A stretch of DNA of 64,000 nt from Streptomyces tuirus (GTDB taxonomy: Bacteria > Actinomycetota > Actinomycetes > Streptomycetales > Streptomycetaceae): assembly GCF_014701095.1 (NCBI RefSeq), contig NZ_AP023439.1, positions 3,894,001 to 3,958,000 of the forward strand, read 5' to 3'. Below are positions 25,205 to 32,963 of the stretch, piece after piece; position 1 is the first letter of the stretch; each line of letters begins with the position of its first letter. The notes beneath the pieces were generated by a model. It ran no database searches, was not told the DNA's origin, and was given only the letters and a program-made list of their open reading frames with translations. A program made the position numbers and the translations under genes.

Positions 25205-27931
25205 GTGAGCCGCTTCGACCCGCGCGGCAAGGCCAACCGGGCGCTGCTGGCCGGTGTGTCCGAATACGACCACACGGCACCGGATCCCCAGGGCGTCGCC
25301 GGGCAGCTCCCGGCCGTGCGGCACAACCGGACGGCCCTCGAGGACGCGCTGCACCGGGGCGGGGTGTTCGGCGCGGGCGAGGTGCGGACCCTGGCCTCCC
25401 CGGCCCCGGACGACTTCACGGGTGCGCTGCGCCGCGCCTGCCGCGAGGCCAGGGGGCTGCTGCTGCTCTACTTCGCCGGGCACGCCGTCACCTCCACCTC
25501 CGGCAGCGAACTGCACCTCCAGATGCGCACCGCGCGCGTGCTCACGGGCCACGGGCTGCCCGGCTCGGTGAGCTTCAGCCAGGTGCTGGCCGAACTCGCC
25601 GAGAGCAACGCCGAGCAGGTCGTGGTGATCCTCGACTGCTGCTACGCGGGCAACGCCGCGGGGATCTGGCACCGCTTCGACGATCCCAAGCGCAAGAAGC
25701 ACAAGATCCTGCTGCTGATGAGCGTGCAGCCCAACCGCTGCATCCTGGGCGGGGACGCGGACGTGGCGACACCCTTCACCCGTGAACTCACCCATGCCCT
25801 CGACGCGGGCGGCGAGGTGTGGCTGTCCGGGCTGTACGCCGCGGTGAAGGAGCGGATGGCCGCGGCGAAGTACCGGGCGGAGGACGACGATCCGCAGCGG
25901 CCGCAGGCGCTGGCGCCCCCCTGGGACCCGGAAGCGGACGTCCTGCTGGCGGCGGGGCCGGGCTCCACGGAGACCGAATCCGACTCATCGGGCGGCAGCT
26001 GGTTCACCTGGCTCCGGGGGGTGTTCGCTGGCGGCCGGGAGGCCGGTGACCGGGGGGCCGGAGACCGGGGGGCCGGTGATGGGAGGGCCGGTGACGGGAA
26101 GGCTGGGGCCGGGAAGGCTGGCGCCCGGAATGCCGGCGCCGGGAAGGCTGGGGCCCGGAAGGCCGGTGACCGGAAGGCCGGTGTCCGAAAGACCGGTGCC
26201 CGGCAGGCCCGTCGCCGAAAGCGTCCTGCCCCGTCCGGCCGTATGGCCTCGGCCGTGCTGCTCGCCCTGCTCGCCACCGGCGCCGGCGGCTACGGCATCC
26301 TGGCGCTGACCGGCGAATCCGCCCCCTGCGGGCCGCCCCTGGAACTGCGCGTCCTCACCGACCTTGACCTGGAGCCGGTCACCCGTGCGGCGGCCGACGC
26401 CTACGTCGCCTCGGACGCCAACACCACCGGCGACGGCTGCCGGCGCAGCGGCGTCACCGTCAACAGCGCCGGTGCCGCGGCCGTGGTGACCGCGCTGGGC
26501 GAGCGGACCGACGCCTGGCAGCAGCCCCGCGAGGACGACAACCCGCAGCGGGACATCGGCCCGCAGCCGGACGTGTGGATCCCCGCCACCCGCGCCGACG
26601 TCGACCGGGTCACCTCGGCCGCGGCCCGGCAGGACCGCGTCTTCGCCCGGCTGGAGCCGCAGGACGGGCCCCTCGCGTACTCGCCGGTCGTGCTGGCCGT
26701 ACCGAAGGCACGCGGCGCCGGTCTCGCCCCCACCGGCCGGTCGCTGGCCGAGCTGCTCGCCGACCTGGAACAGGCCGACGCCACGACCGAACTGCACCGC
26801 TCCGACCCGGAGTCCACCGACTCGGCCCTGCTGGCCACGATGGGCCTGTACGGCGACGAGCCCGGGGCACGCGGTGCGGCCGACGCCCGCGCCGCCGAGC
26901 TGCGCCTCGCCCGCACCGCACGGCCCGAGCCCTCGGCCGCGCGGCTGCTGTGCACGCTGCCCGGCGACCACGCGGTGGACGGCCGCAGTGCCGCACTGGT
27001 ACCGGAGTTCCTGCTGAAGACGGGCATCGGCTGCCACCCGGCCACCCGCGTCCCGCGCGTCGCCGCCTACCCCGACGACGTGCCCGGTCTGGAACCGGCG
27101 TTCGTGCGGGTGCGCTGGGAGGACGGCGACCGGGACGCCGAGGCGCGCGACGACGCGGTGAACCGCTTCCGCACCTGGCTGACCGGGGCGGACGGCCGGG
27201 CGGTGCTCGGCGAGCACGGCTTCAGATCCGCGACCGGTGAACGCGGCCTGCTCGACAAAGCGTCGGCCCCAGAGGGCCTGACCGAGTCCGTCCGCCCCGC
27301 CGGGCGGGCCGACCCCTCGACAATGGAACGGGCACTGGAGCGGTACGGCAACGCGCACGGCCCCGGCCGGGTCCTGTTCCTGCTCGACAGCTCCGGCTCG
27401 ATGGCCGGCCGGTGGGACGGCTCCAGCGGCGGCCCGGGCATCCTGAAGCAGACCCTGCCCGGGCTCGGCGGGGAGGACGAATACGGCGTATGGGCGGTGC
27501 ACGGCACCGGCGACCGCACGCACACCGAACTCCTGCCCTTCGGCACGCACGAGCGCTCCGCCGCCGAACACGCCCTGGACAAGGCCGAGGTCCGGGACGC
27601 GGAGGCCGATCCGTCCGGCGCCCTGCGGGACGCCCTGGAGTTCATGCGGGAGCGCGGCTCCGACGACGAACGGCCGCAGCTGATCGTCCACCTGACCGAC
27701 GGCGAGGACGACGGCCGCCTGGCCGGCAAGGCCCTCGACGACGTCCTCGACCGGGCCCGCGACGCGGGCGTCCCGGTGGCCATGGTGTCCCTGAGCAGCT
27801 CCGGCTGCGACCAGGGCCGCCCCGCCCCGCGCATCGCCGAGGCCGGCCGGGGCCGCTGCCTGGACGTCGGGGACGACCTCGTGCCGGACGTGCACGACGA
27901 GGTCGCCCGCACCGGAATGGGGGAGGAATGA
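25205..27931 (+). CDS. Single-pass caspase / solute-binding-like / vWA fusion protein
   Basis: A 908-residue fusion. Residues 5-235 form a C14 caspase domain with His93 (YFAGHAV) and Cys146 (VILDCCYAGN). Residues about 270-340 are a linker of imperfect AGDRG/AGARK units ending in a basic cluster (RQARRRKR). One membrane helix follows (about 346-370, MASAVLLALLATGAGGYGIL). The outside part has a periplasmic-binding-protein-like region (about 375-690, ELRVLTDLDLEPVTRAAAD, DVWIPATRADVDRV) and a vWA domain (about 715-900) with MIDAS DSSGSM and HLTDGEDD. The positive cluster puts the caspase inside. This predicts a receptor-coupled protease, probably for conflict or regulated cell death. Confidence 0.85.
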   Translation: MSRFDPRGKANRALLAGVSEYDHTAPDPQGVAGQLPAVRHNRTALEDALHRGGVFGAGEVRTLASPAPDDFTGALRRACREARGLLLLYFAGHAVTSTSGSELHLQMRTARVLTGHGLPGSVSFSQVLAELAESNAEQVVVILDCCYAGNAAGIWHRFDDPKRKKHKILLLMSVQPNRCILGGDADVATPFTRELTHALDAGGEVWLSGLYAAVKERMAAAKYRAEDDDPQRPQALAPPWDPEADVLLAAGPGSTETESDSSGGSWFTWLRGVFAGGREAGDRGAGDRGAGDGRAGDGKAGAGKAGARNAGAGKAGARKAGDRKAGVRKTGARQARRRKRPAPSGRMASAVLLALLATGAGGYGILALTGESAPCGPPLELRVLTDLDLEPVTRAAADAYVASDANTTGDGCRRSGVTVNSAGAAAVVTALGERTDAWQQPREDDNPQRDIGPQPDVWIPATRADVDRVTSAAARQDRVFARLEPQDGPLAYSPVVLAVPKARGAGLAPTGRSLAELLADLEQADATTELHRSDPESTDSALLATMGLYGDEPGARGAADARAAELRLARTARPEPSAARLLCTLPGDHAVDGRSAALVPEFLLKTGIGCHPATRVPRVAAYPDDVPGLEPAFVRVRWEDGDRDAEARDDAVNRFRTWLTGADGRAVLGEHGFRSATGERGLLDKASAPEGLTESVRPAGRADPSTMERALERYGNAHGPGRVLFLLDSSGSMAGRWDGSSGGPGILKQTLPGLGGEDEYGVWAVHGTGDRTHTELLPFGTHERSAAEHALDKAEVRDAEADPSGALRDALEFMRERGSDDERPQLIVHLTDGEDDGRLAGKALDDVLDRARDAGVPVAMVSLSSSGCDQGRPAPRIAEAGRGRCLDVGDDLVPDVHDEVARTGMGEE

Positions 27932-29322
27932 TGGCCCGCCGCCTGACGGCCGCCGCACTGTCGCTGCTGTCCCTGCTCGCGCTCACCTCCTGCACCGGCC
28001 AGGACACCCGGGAGCAGCCGCAGGGCGCCGACCCGCCCCGGATCGTGGTGGCCAGCGGCCAGGACGTCACCGGGAAGAACGGCATCCGTCAGCAGCTCAT
28101 CGACGCCTGGAACGCCAAGGAGGGCGAACACGGCTACCGGGCCCGCCTGGTGGAACTCCCCGGCTCCGCAGACCAGCAGCGCAGCCAGCTGCTCGGTGCG
28201 CTCCAGTCGGGCGGGGCCGAGTACGACGTGGTGAACCTGGACGTGACCTGGATCCCGGAGTTCGCCGCCGCGGGCCTGATCCGCCCGCTGACCGGCGCGG
28301 CGGTGAAGGCGCCCGGCGACATCATCCGGTCCGTCGACAGCACGTCGTTCTGGGACGGGAAGCGGTACGCGGTCCCCTTCAACAGCGATGTCGGCCTGCT
28401 GTACTACCGCAAGGACCACCTGCGGAAGGCCGGCACCTACCGGACCGACCTGGGCCGCGGCGTGACCTGGGACGTCCTGCGGGAACTCATCGACGTCGTC
28501 AACGACCGCCCGAGGCAGCCGGGCTACGAGGACGGGTGGACCACGCAGCTCGCCGCCTACGAGGGCCGGACGGTCAACGCGATCGAGGCGTTCGCCTCCG
28601 CCGTCCCGGACTTCGCACTGACCGACCGGGACGGCCGGTACGCCGCCGACGAGGCGCAGTTGACGGCCGGGGTGGCCGAACTGCGGGAGCGCACGGCGCC
28701 GTCGTACCTGTACGGGGAGGCCACCGGGTCCCGCGAGGCCGAGTCGCTCAGCGCCTTCGCGGAGGGCCGCACGACCTTCCTGCGCCACTGGCCGTACGTC
28801 TACCCGGCCCTGTACGAGACGTTCAAGGGGGACCTCGGTGTGACCCGGCTGCCCGGCAAGGCGGTGCTCGGGGGCCAGAACCTGGCCGTCACCTCCTCCA
28901 CCTCCGACCAGCGCGCAGCGAAGGCCGCCGAGCTGATCGCGTTCCTGACCGACCCGGACAGCGAACGCTGCCTGCTGCGCGCCGGGTTCGCCGCGACCCG
29001 CACGTCGGCCTACCGGGCTGCCGGCAACACCCCGGAGTGCCGGCACGCCGCCGCGTACTCCGAGAGCGCCTCGGCGTCACCCACCGGCGAGAGTGCCGAA
29101 CTCAAGGCACCCGACCGGCTGGCGGGCGGCCTCAGCTACTCCCGGGACATCCTGCTGCCCGCCCTGAGCAAGGCCGTTCAGCGCCCCCGCACGCCCCTGT
29201 ACGGCGCCGTCACGCAGACCCTCATCACCCAACTGGACGCCCTGTACGGCCCTCACTCGGTGGGTGACGTGCAGGTGGCGAAACGCCTTGACGAGGCACT
29301 GAGCAGGGTCTTACCCGGTTGA
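27928..29322 (+). CDS. Solute-binding lipoprotein coupled to the caspase gene
   Basis: A 464-residue extracellular solute-binding protein (family 1 type). The signal peptide and lipobox (LLSLLALTSCTGQD) would anchor it by lipid on the outer face. The fold is visible in PRIVVASGQDVTGKNGIRQQ, YDVVNLDVTWIPEFA, YAVPFNSDVGLLYYRKDHLR and TFLRHWPYVYPALYETF. The start overlaps the caspase stop (ATGA), so the two are translationally coupled. No ABC permease or ATPase genes are nearby, unlike uptake operons; a sensing partner for the outer domains of the caspase protein is more likely. Confidence 0.85.
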   Translation: MMARRLTAAALSLLSLLALTSCTGQDTREQPQGADPPRIVVASGQDVTGKNGIRQQLIDAWNAKEGEHGYRARLVELPGSADQQRSQLLGALQSGGAEYDVVNLDVTWIPEFAAAGLIRPLTGAAVKAPGDIIRSVDSTSFWDGKRYAVPFNSDVGLLYYRKDHLRKAGTYRTDLGRGVTWDVLRELIDVVNDRPRQPGYEDGWTTQLAAYEGRTVNAIEAFASAVPDFALTDRDGRYAADEAQLTAGVAELRERTAPSYLYGEATGSREAESLSAFAEGRTTFLRHWPYVYPALYETFKGDLGVTRLPGKAVLGGQNLAVTSSTSDQRAAKAAELIAFLTDPDSERCLLRAGFAATRTSAYRAAGNTPECRHAAAYSESASASPTGESAELKAPDRLAGGLSYSRDILLPALSKAVQRPRTPLYGAVTQTLITQLDALYGPHSVGDVQVAKRLDEALSRVLPG

Positions 29323-29417
29323 CCCGGGCAGGCCGGCACACTCCACCCGCACACGGATGAGCGACGTATGTCAGGTCAGGTCCCTGCGCTCAGCGCTCTG
29401 CGCTCTGCGCCTTGCGA

Positions 29418-29573
29418 TCACCGGGAGTCGGCGACTGTCCGTGGTCCGGCCTCCGGTGTCTCGGCTGCCTTCGCCGGGCCCGCGTTCGCCGCGAGCAGGA
29501 GGGTCGCCACGGCCACGAGGGCTGCGGTGAAGCCTCGGGCGTACCGCTCGGCGGTGCGTGTGCGTTCGAGCAC
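29418..29573 (-). CDS. Small secreted peptide, candidate pheromone precursor
   Basis: A 51-codon frame from the GTG at 29573, with GAGG five bases upstream. It begins with a charged n-region (VLERTRTAERYARG), then a hydrophobic core (AALVAVATLLLAANAG) and a signal-peptidase-like site (AKA). Cleavage there would release AETPEAGPRTVADSR, 15 residues. The gene is divergent from an XRE-TPR regulator, an arrangement typical of RRNPPA-type peptide signalling pairs. Coding is inferred from signal structure, ribosome-binding site and context; the frame is short. Confidence 0.5.
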   Translation of the reverse strand: MLERTRTAERYARGFTAALVAVATLLLAANAGPAKAAETPEAGPRTVADSR

Positions 29574-29615
29574 GGCGACCTCGCAACTGGGGCGGGCGAC
29601 TACGGTGGCAACGTA

Positions 29616-29655
29616 TTAAGCACGTTCGACAATGGGGCTTAACACTCCGTTTAAC
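29616..29655. promoter_or_regulatory. TTAA-type operator cluster between peptide gene and XRE-TPR regulator
   Basis: TTAAGC (29616-29621) and GCTTAA (29637-29642) form an inverted repeat with a 15-base spacer; GTTTAAC follows at 29649-29655. This AT-rich island is unusual for the local base composition and sits between the divergent genes, as expected for binding by the XRE regulator or for promoters. Confidence 0.5.
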
Positions 29656-29702
29656 CTAGGGGCAGTACCGGTCGAACGGCAAGAGGCACAGGGGGAGTTG
29701 GC

Positions 29703-31046
29703 GTGGGGGAGCGTGACGATCCGGGCACCATCGGTCGCCGGGTGCAGCGGTTGCGTGTGGAACGCGGGCTGACTCAGCGGCAGTTGGCGGAGCCCGTGTA
29801 CACGCCGGCCTACATCTCCACCCTGGAGTCCGGCCGGGTGCGCCCCTCGGACGACGCCCTGCGGCACCTCGCGGAACGCCTCGGCGTCGCCTTCGACGAG
29901 CTCGCCGGCGGGCACTCCGCCCGGCTCGTCACCGGACTGCGGCTGCGGCTGACCGAGGCCCGGCGCGTCCTCGCCCTCGGCGAGGCCGAGGCGGCGGCCG
30001 GGAGTTACGCCGAGCTGCTCGTCGAGGCCGAGGCGAACCACCTGGCCGCGGAGCAGTCCGCCGCGCTGCTCGGGCTCGGCGAGTGCGCCCTGGAGACGGG
30101 CGAGCTCGTGGCCGGCCGGCAGTACTTCGAGCGGGCGGAGGAGTGTCTGGCCGGCGACCCGCTGCCCGCCCGGGTCCCCGCCCTGCGCGGTCGTGCCGTG
30201 GCCCACTACCTCGCCGGTGAACTCCGCTACGCCGTCTATCTGCTGGAGACCACCCTCGACGAACTCAACCGCGGCGGCCTGCACGACCCGGACGCTCTCC
30301 TCCTGCTCTACGCCAGCGCCATCGGCCCCTATATGGACATGGGCGCCCACGCCCGGGCCGCCCAGGCCGCCGAGTTCGCCCTGGCCCTCGCCCCCCGGTC
30401 CGACGACCCCGCCCTGGTCGCCCGGATGCACCGGTCCGTCGCCCGCACCCTGGTCGCCGAGGGCCGTCTCGCCGAGGCCGACGCCTCCCTGGCCAAGGCC
30501 GCCGAGCTGTACCGGAACCTGCAGATCCGCACCGAGCTCGCCAACTGCCACTGGATGCGCGGTTACGTCTACGCCCAGGACGGCCAGCTGGAGCGCGCCG
30601 AGGACGAGCTGCGGCAGGCCCTCGGCATGCTGTCGGCCAGACGCGCCGCCCTCTACAGCAGCCAGGTCGCCGTGGAGCTCGCCGACGTGCTGCACCGGCG
30701 CGGCCGGTCCGACGAGGCTGCGGCCCTGCTGCACGACGTCCTCGGGCACCTGTCCCCCGAGCGCGGCGCCGTCCACTCCGCCGCCGCGCACCGCCTGCTC
30801 GGCATCATCGCCGAGGACGCCCGCCGCACGGAGGACGCCGAGGAGCACTACGTCCGCGCCCTGAGCCTGCTGGAACGGGCGGGCGCCGCCGGTGACCTGG
30901 CCGACCTGTGCCGGCTGCTCGGGGACCTGCTGCGGCGGACCGGGCGGGTGGAGGCGGCCCTGGACGCCTACCGGACGGGCCTCGGGCACCGCACGGCCCC
31001 CGGCACCACCACTCTCGGACCCGCGCCCGCACAGCCTCCTCTCTGA
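29703..31046 (+). CDS. XRE-family regulator with TPR domain (RRNPPA-like)
   Basis: A 447-residue regulator. An N-terminal XRE helix-turn-helix (about residues 8-65: VQRLRVERGLTQRQLAE, AYISTLESGRVRPSDDALRH) is followed by about ten tetratricopeptide-like helical pairs to the C-terminus (for example AAQAAEFALALAPRSDDPAL and ELYRNLQIRTELANCHWMRG). This is the architecture of NprR/PlcR/Rgg-type receptors, in which TPRs bind a secreted, re-imported peptide. The GTG at 29703 follows GGGGGAG. The divergent neighbour encodes a signal-peptide-bearing 51-residue frame, a plausible ligand. Confidence 0.85.
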   Translation: MGERDDPGTIGRRVQRLRVERGLTQRQLAEPVYTPAYISTLESGRVRPSDDALRHLAERLGVAFDELAGGHSARLVTGLRLRLTEARRVLALGEAEAAAGSYAELLVEAEANHLAAEQSAALLGLGECALETGELVAGRQYFERAEECLAGDPLPARVPALRGRAVAHYLAGELRYAVYLLETTLDELNRGGLHDPDALLLLYASAIGPYMDMGAHARAAQAAEFALALAPRSDDPALVARMHRSVARTLVAEGRLAEADASLAKAAELYRNLQIRTELANCHWMRGYVYAQDGQLERAEDELRQALGMLSARRAALYSSQVAVELADVLHRRGRSDEAAALLHDVLGHLSPERGAVHSAAAHRLLGIIAEDARRTEDAEEHYVRALSLLERAGAAGDLADLCRLLGDLLRRTGRVEAALDAYRTGLGHRTAPGTTTLGPAPAQPPL

Positions 31047-31218
31047 GAAAACAGGTCCCGTAAGCCACGAGGGCGGTGACGGTCGGGGAGGCGGTGACGG
31101 TCACGAGACCGATGAAGGCCCCGTCCCTGACGGCGACGCCCCGCCCGGTGGTTTTGCCCCACCTGCAACGGGTAGTCGGGGCACGGTTCCGGAAGGGCTC
31201 GGAGTGACCGGGCGGGTG

Positions 31219-31251
31219 CCGGGCCCGGTGCCGGGCGGGCACCGGGCCCGG
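31219..31251. terminator. 14-bp perfect hairpin downstream of the XRE-TPR gene
   Basis: CCGGGCCCGGTGCC (31219-31232) and GGCACCGGGCCCGG (31238-31251) pair perfectly across five bases. It is 172 bp after the XRE-TPR stop and 88 bp before the ANTAR gene start. The rest of the 31047-31339 interval holds no gene that I can see. Confidence 0.6.
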
Positions 31252-31260
31252 GTGCGGTCG

Positions 31261-31312
31261 CGTGTCGTGGTCACGTGTCGTGGTCACGTGTCGTGGTCAC
31301 GTGTTGCGGTCG
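31261..31312. repeat. 13-bp tandem repeat before the ANTAR gene
   Basis: Three exact 13-bp units (CGTGTCGTGGTCA) at 31261, 31274 and 31287, plus a decayed fourth, end 28 bp before the start of the GAF-ANTAR gene. TGGTCACGTG-like cores inside could be protein-binding; this is unproven. Confidence 0.65.
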
Positions 31313-31339
31313 GCCGCGTGATCGAAGGAGGCGGTGGTC

Positions 31340-32131
31340 GTGTGGCCCAGGGACGATCCCCGAGGCGCCTCCGACGGCGACGACGGCGACCAGGGCCACG
31401 GCCGCACCGGGGGTGACCGGGACCCGGACGGGGCCCTGGCCGCCGACGTGATCGCCAGGGGCGTACGGGGTGCCGAGCCCGGAGAGGTCCCGGGGCGGCT
31501 GTGCGAGGTGGCGGTGGAGCTGCTGCCGGTGATCGGCGCGAGTGTGTCGCTGCGCAGCGAGGGCATGCCCGTGCAGCTGAGCGCGAGCAGCCCGCAGGCC
31601 GCGCACCTGTCGCAGATCCAGGCGACGCTGGGCGACGGTCCCTGCCAGAGCGCCGTGGAGGACGGCGCGCCCGTGCTCGCCTGCGACCTGACCACCGGCC
31701 GCGACGCGGGACGCTGGCCGGTCTTCGCCCAGCAGGCGACGGAGGCGGGGGTACGGGCCGTGTACGCGGTCCCGCTGGGCAGCGGCGGGGCGTGCGTCGG
31801 CACGCTCGACCTGTACCGCGACCGCCCCGGGGCCCTCACGGACCGGCAGTTGCACGTGGCCCGGATCGTGGCCGGCGTGATGACCGTGGCCCTGATGGCA
31901 CTGCCGCACGGCGACGAGCCGGAAACGCAGGGCGGCGAGGACGACTGGCTGAGCGGCCTGGCCTCCGACCACGACGAGATCTACCAGGCCGTCGGCATGA
32001 TCATGGCGCAGCTCGGCGCGGGCGCGGACGACGCGCTGGCACGCCTGCGGGCGGACGCCTTCGCCCGCGGGCGTACGGCCCTGGACGTCGCACGGGACGT
32101 GATCGCCCACCGCACGCGCTTCGACCGCTGA
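31340..32131 (+). CDS. GAF-ANTAR RNA-binding antiterminator
   Basis: A 263-residue regulator with an N-terminal GAF domain (about residues 45-185: LCEVAVELLPVIGASVSLRS, GDGPCQSAVEDGAP) and a C-terminal ANTAR domain (about 205-260: DEIYQAVGMIMAQLGAGADD, ALARLRADAFARGRTALDVA). ANTAR proteins bind paired hairpins in nascent RNA and prevent termination; the GAF domain senses an unknown ligand. The third GTG (31340) is best placed behind GAAGGAGG. A tandem repeat and a strong hairpin lie upstream. It ends 2 bp from the convergent lipoprotein gene. Confidence 0.88.
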   Translation: MWPRDDPRGASDGDDGDQGHGRTGGDRDPDGALAADVIARGVRGAEPGEVPGRLCEVAVELLPVIGASVSLRSEGMPVQLSASSPQAAHLSQIQATLGDGPCQSAVEDGAPVLACDLTTGRDAGRWPVFAQQATEAGVRAVYAVPLGSGGACVGTLDLYRDRPGALTDRQLHVARIVAGVMTVALMALPHGDEPETQGGEDDWLSGLASDHDEIYQAVGMIMAQLGAGADDALARLRADAFARGRTALDVARDVIAHRTRFDR

Positions 32132-32133
32132 CG

Positions 32134-32919
32134 TCAGATCTGCGCCCGCCCCTGCTTCCTGATCTCCGCGAGCCGCTGCGCCCCGAGCTGGACGGCGTGC
32201 TGGGTGACCTCCTCGTACACCTCGTCGAGGCCCGCGTTGGTGAGGGTGATCGTCTCCTCGCCGACGCGTACGGCGGCGAGATCGACCGTCAGGTACGTCA
32301 GTTCCCCCTCCTCCGTCTCGCCGGCCAGCGTGACCCGCAGGGCCTGCCGGGCGTCCCCCACCGGCGGCAGCGGCAGGTCGCTGACCTCCACGCCCTGGAC
32401 GCCGCCGCGGGTCGTCGAGGCCGTGAACTGGCCGCACCTGCCGGGCAGCGACCTCATCCAGTCCAGCGTGCGGTCCACGTCGGCCGGGGGGTGGGCGGTG
32501 ACCCGGTAGTGCAACTGGGCGTCGGTGTCGCCGTCGTCGAGCGCGGACGACGCCTGCGGGCCCTTCGGGGCGCCGAAGGGCTCCTCCGTGTAGAGGGCGT
32601 CCAGCAGCCGCTGGCAGTCCCGGTCCTCCGTGCCGGCCTTGAGCAGTCCGTCCCGCCAGGTGCGCGCGCCCCGGCTCGGTGCCCACGGCTCCCCCAGATC
32701 GGCCTCGGTGACCAGGGCCGCCCGGGCCTGCGCCTCGGTGAGGGCGGCCCCGGAACCGGCGGGCTGCTCGACGGCGGGTGACACGGCGGTCGCGGACGCG
32801 GAGGCGGAGAACCACCGGGGCCTCGGCTCGTCGCCGACGGAGCAGCCGGCCGTGGCCAGCAGGGCGGTCACGGACAGCGCGGAGGCCAGGAGGGCACGGG
32901 TGGCCGGGGGACGGGTCAT
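32134..32919 (-). CDS. Hypothetical lipoprotein
   Basis: A 261-residue protein. The ATG at 32919 with AGGAGG upstream is preferred over the longer frame. A signal peptide ends in the lipobox LLATAGCS, so it should be anchored on the outer membrane face. The mature part has LTEAQARAALVTEADLGEPW and a C-terminal segment (EEGELTYLTVDLAAVRVGEE) common to Streptomyces sensor-domain-like lipoproteins. Function unknown. An IS110 element begins about 27 bp upstream of its start and probably separates it from its native promoter. Confidence 0.75.
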   Translation of the reverse strand: MTRPPATRALLASALSVTALLATAGCSVGDEPRPRWFSASASATAVSPAVEQPAGSGAALTEAQARAALVTEADLGEPWAPSRGARTWRDGLLKAGTEDRDCQRLLDALYTEEPFGAPKGPQASSALDDGDTDAQLHYRVTAHPPADVDRTLDWMRSLPGRCGQFTASTTRGGVQGVEVSDLPLPPVGDARQALRVTLAGETEEGELTYLTVDLAAVRVGEETITLTNAGLDEVYEEVTQHAVQLGAQRLAEIRKQGRAQI

Positions 32920-32963
32920 CGGAGTGCCTCCTGCGGGCGGGGGGGGTGCCCCTATGACTTTGG

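Noticed and set aside
26040..26240. Possible CRISPR-like or minisatellite array
   Set aside because: The repeats are in frame with the caspase fusion gene, short, imperfect and without spacers; they encode its linker.
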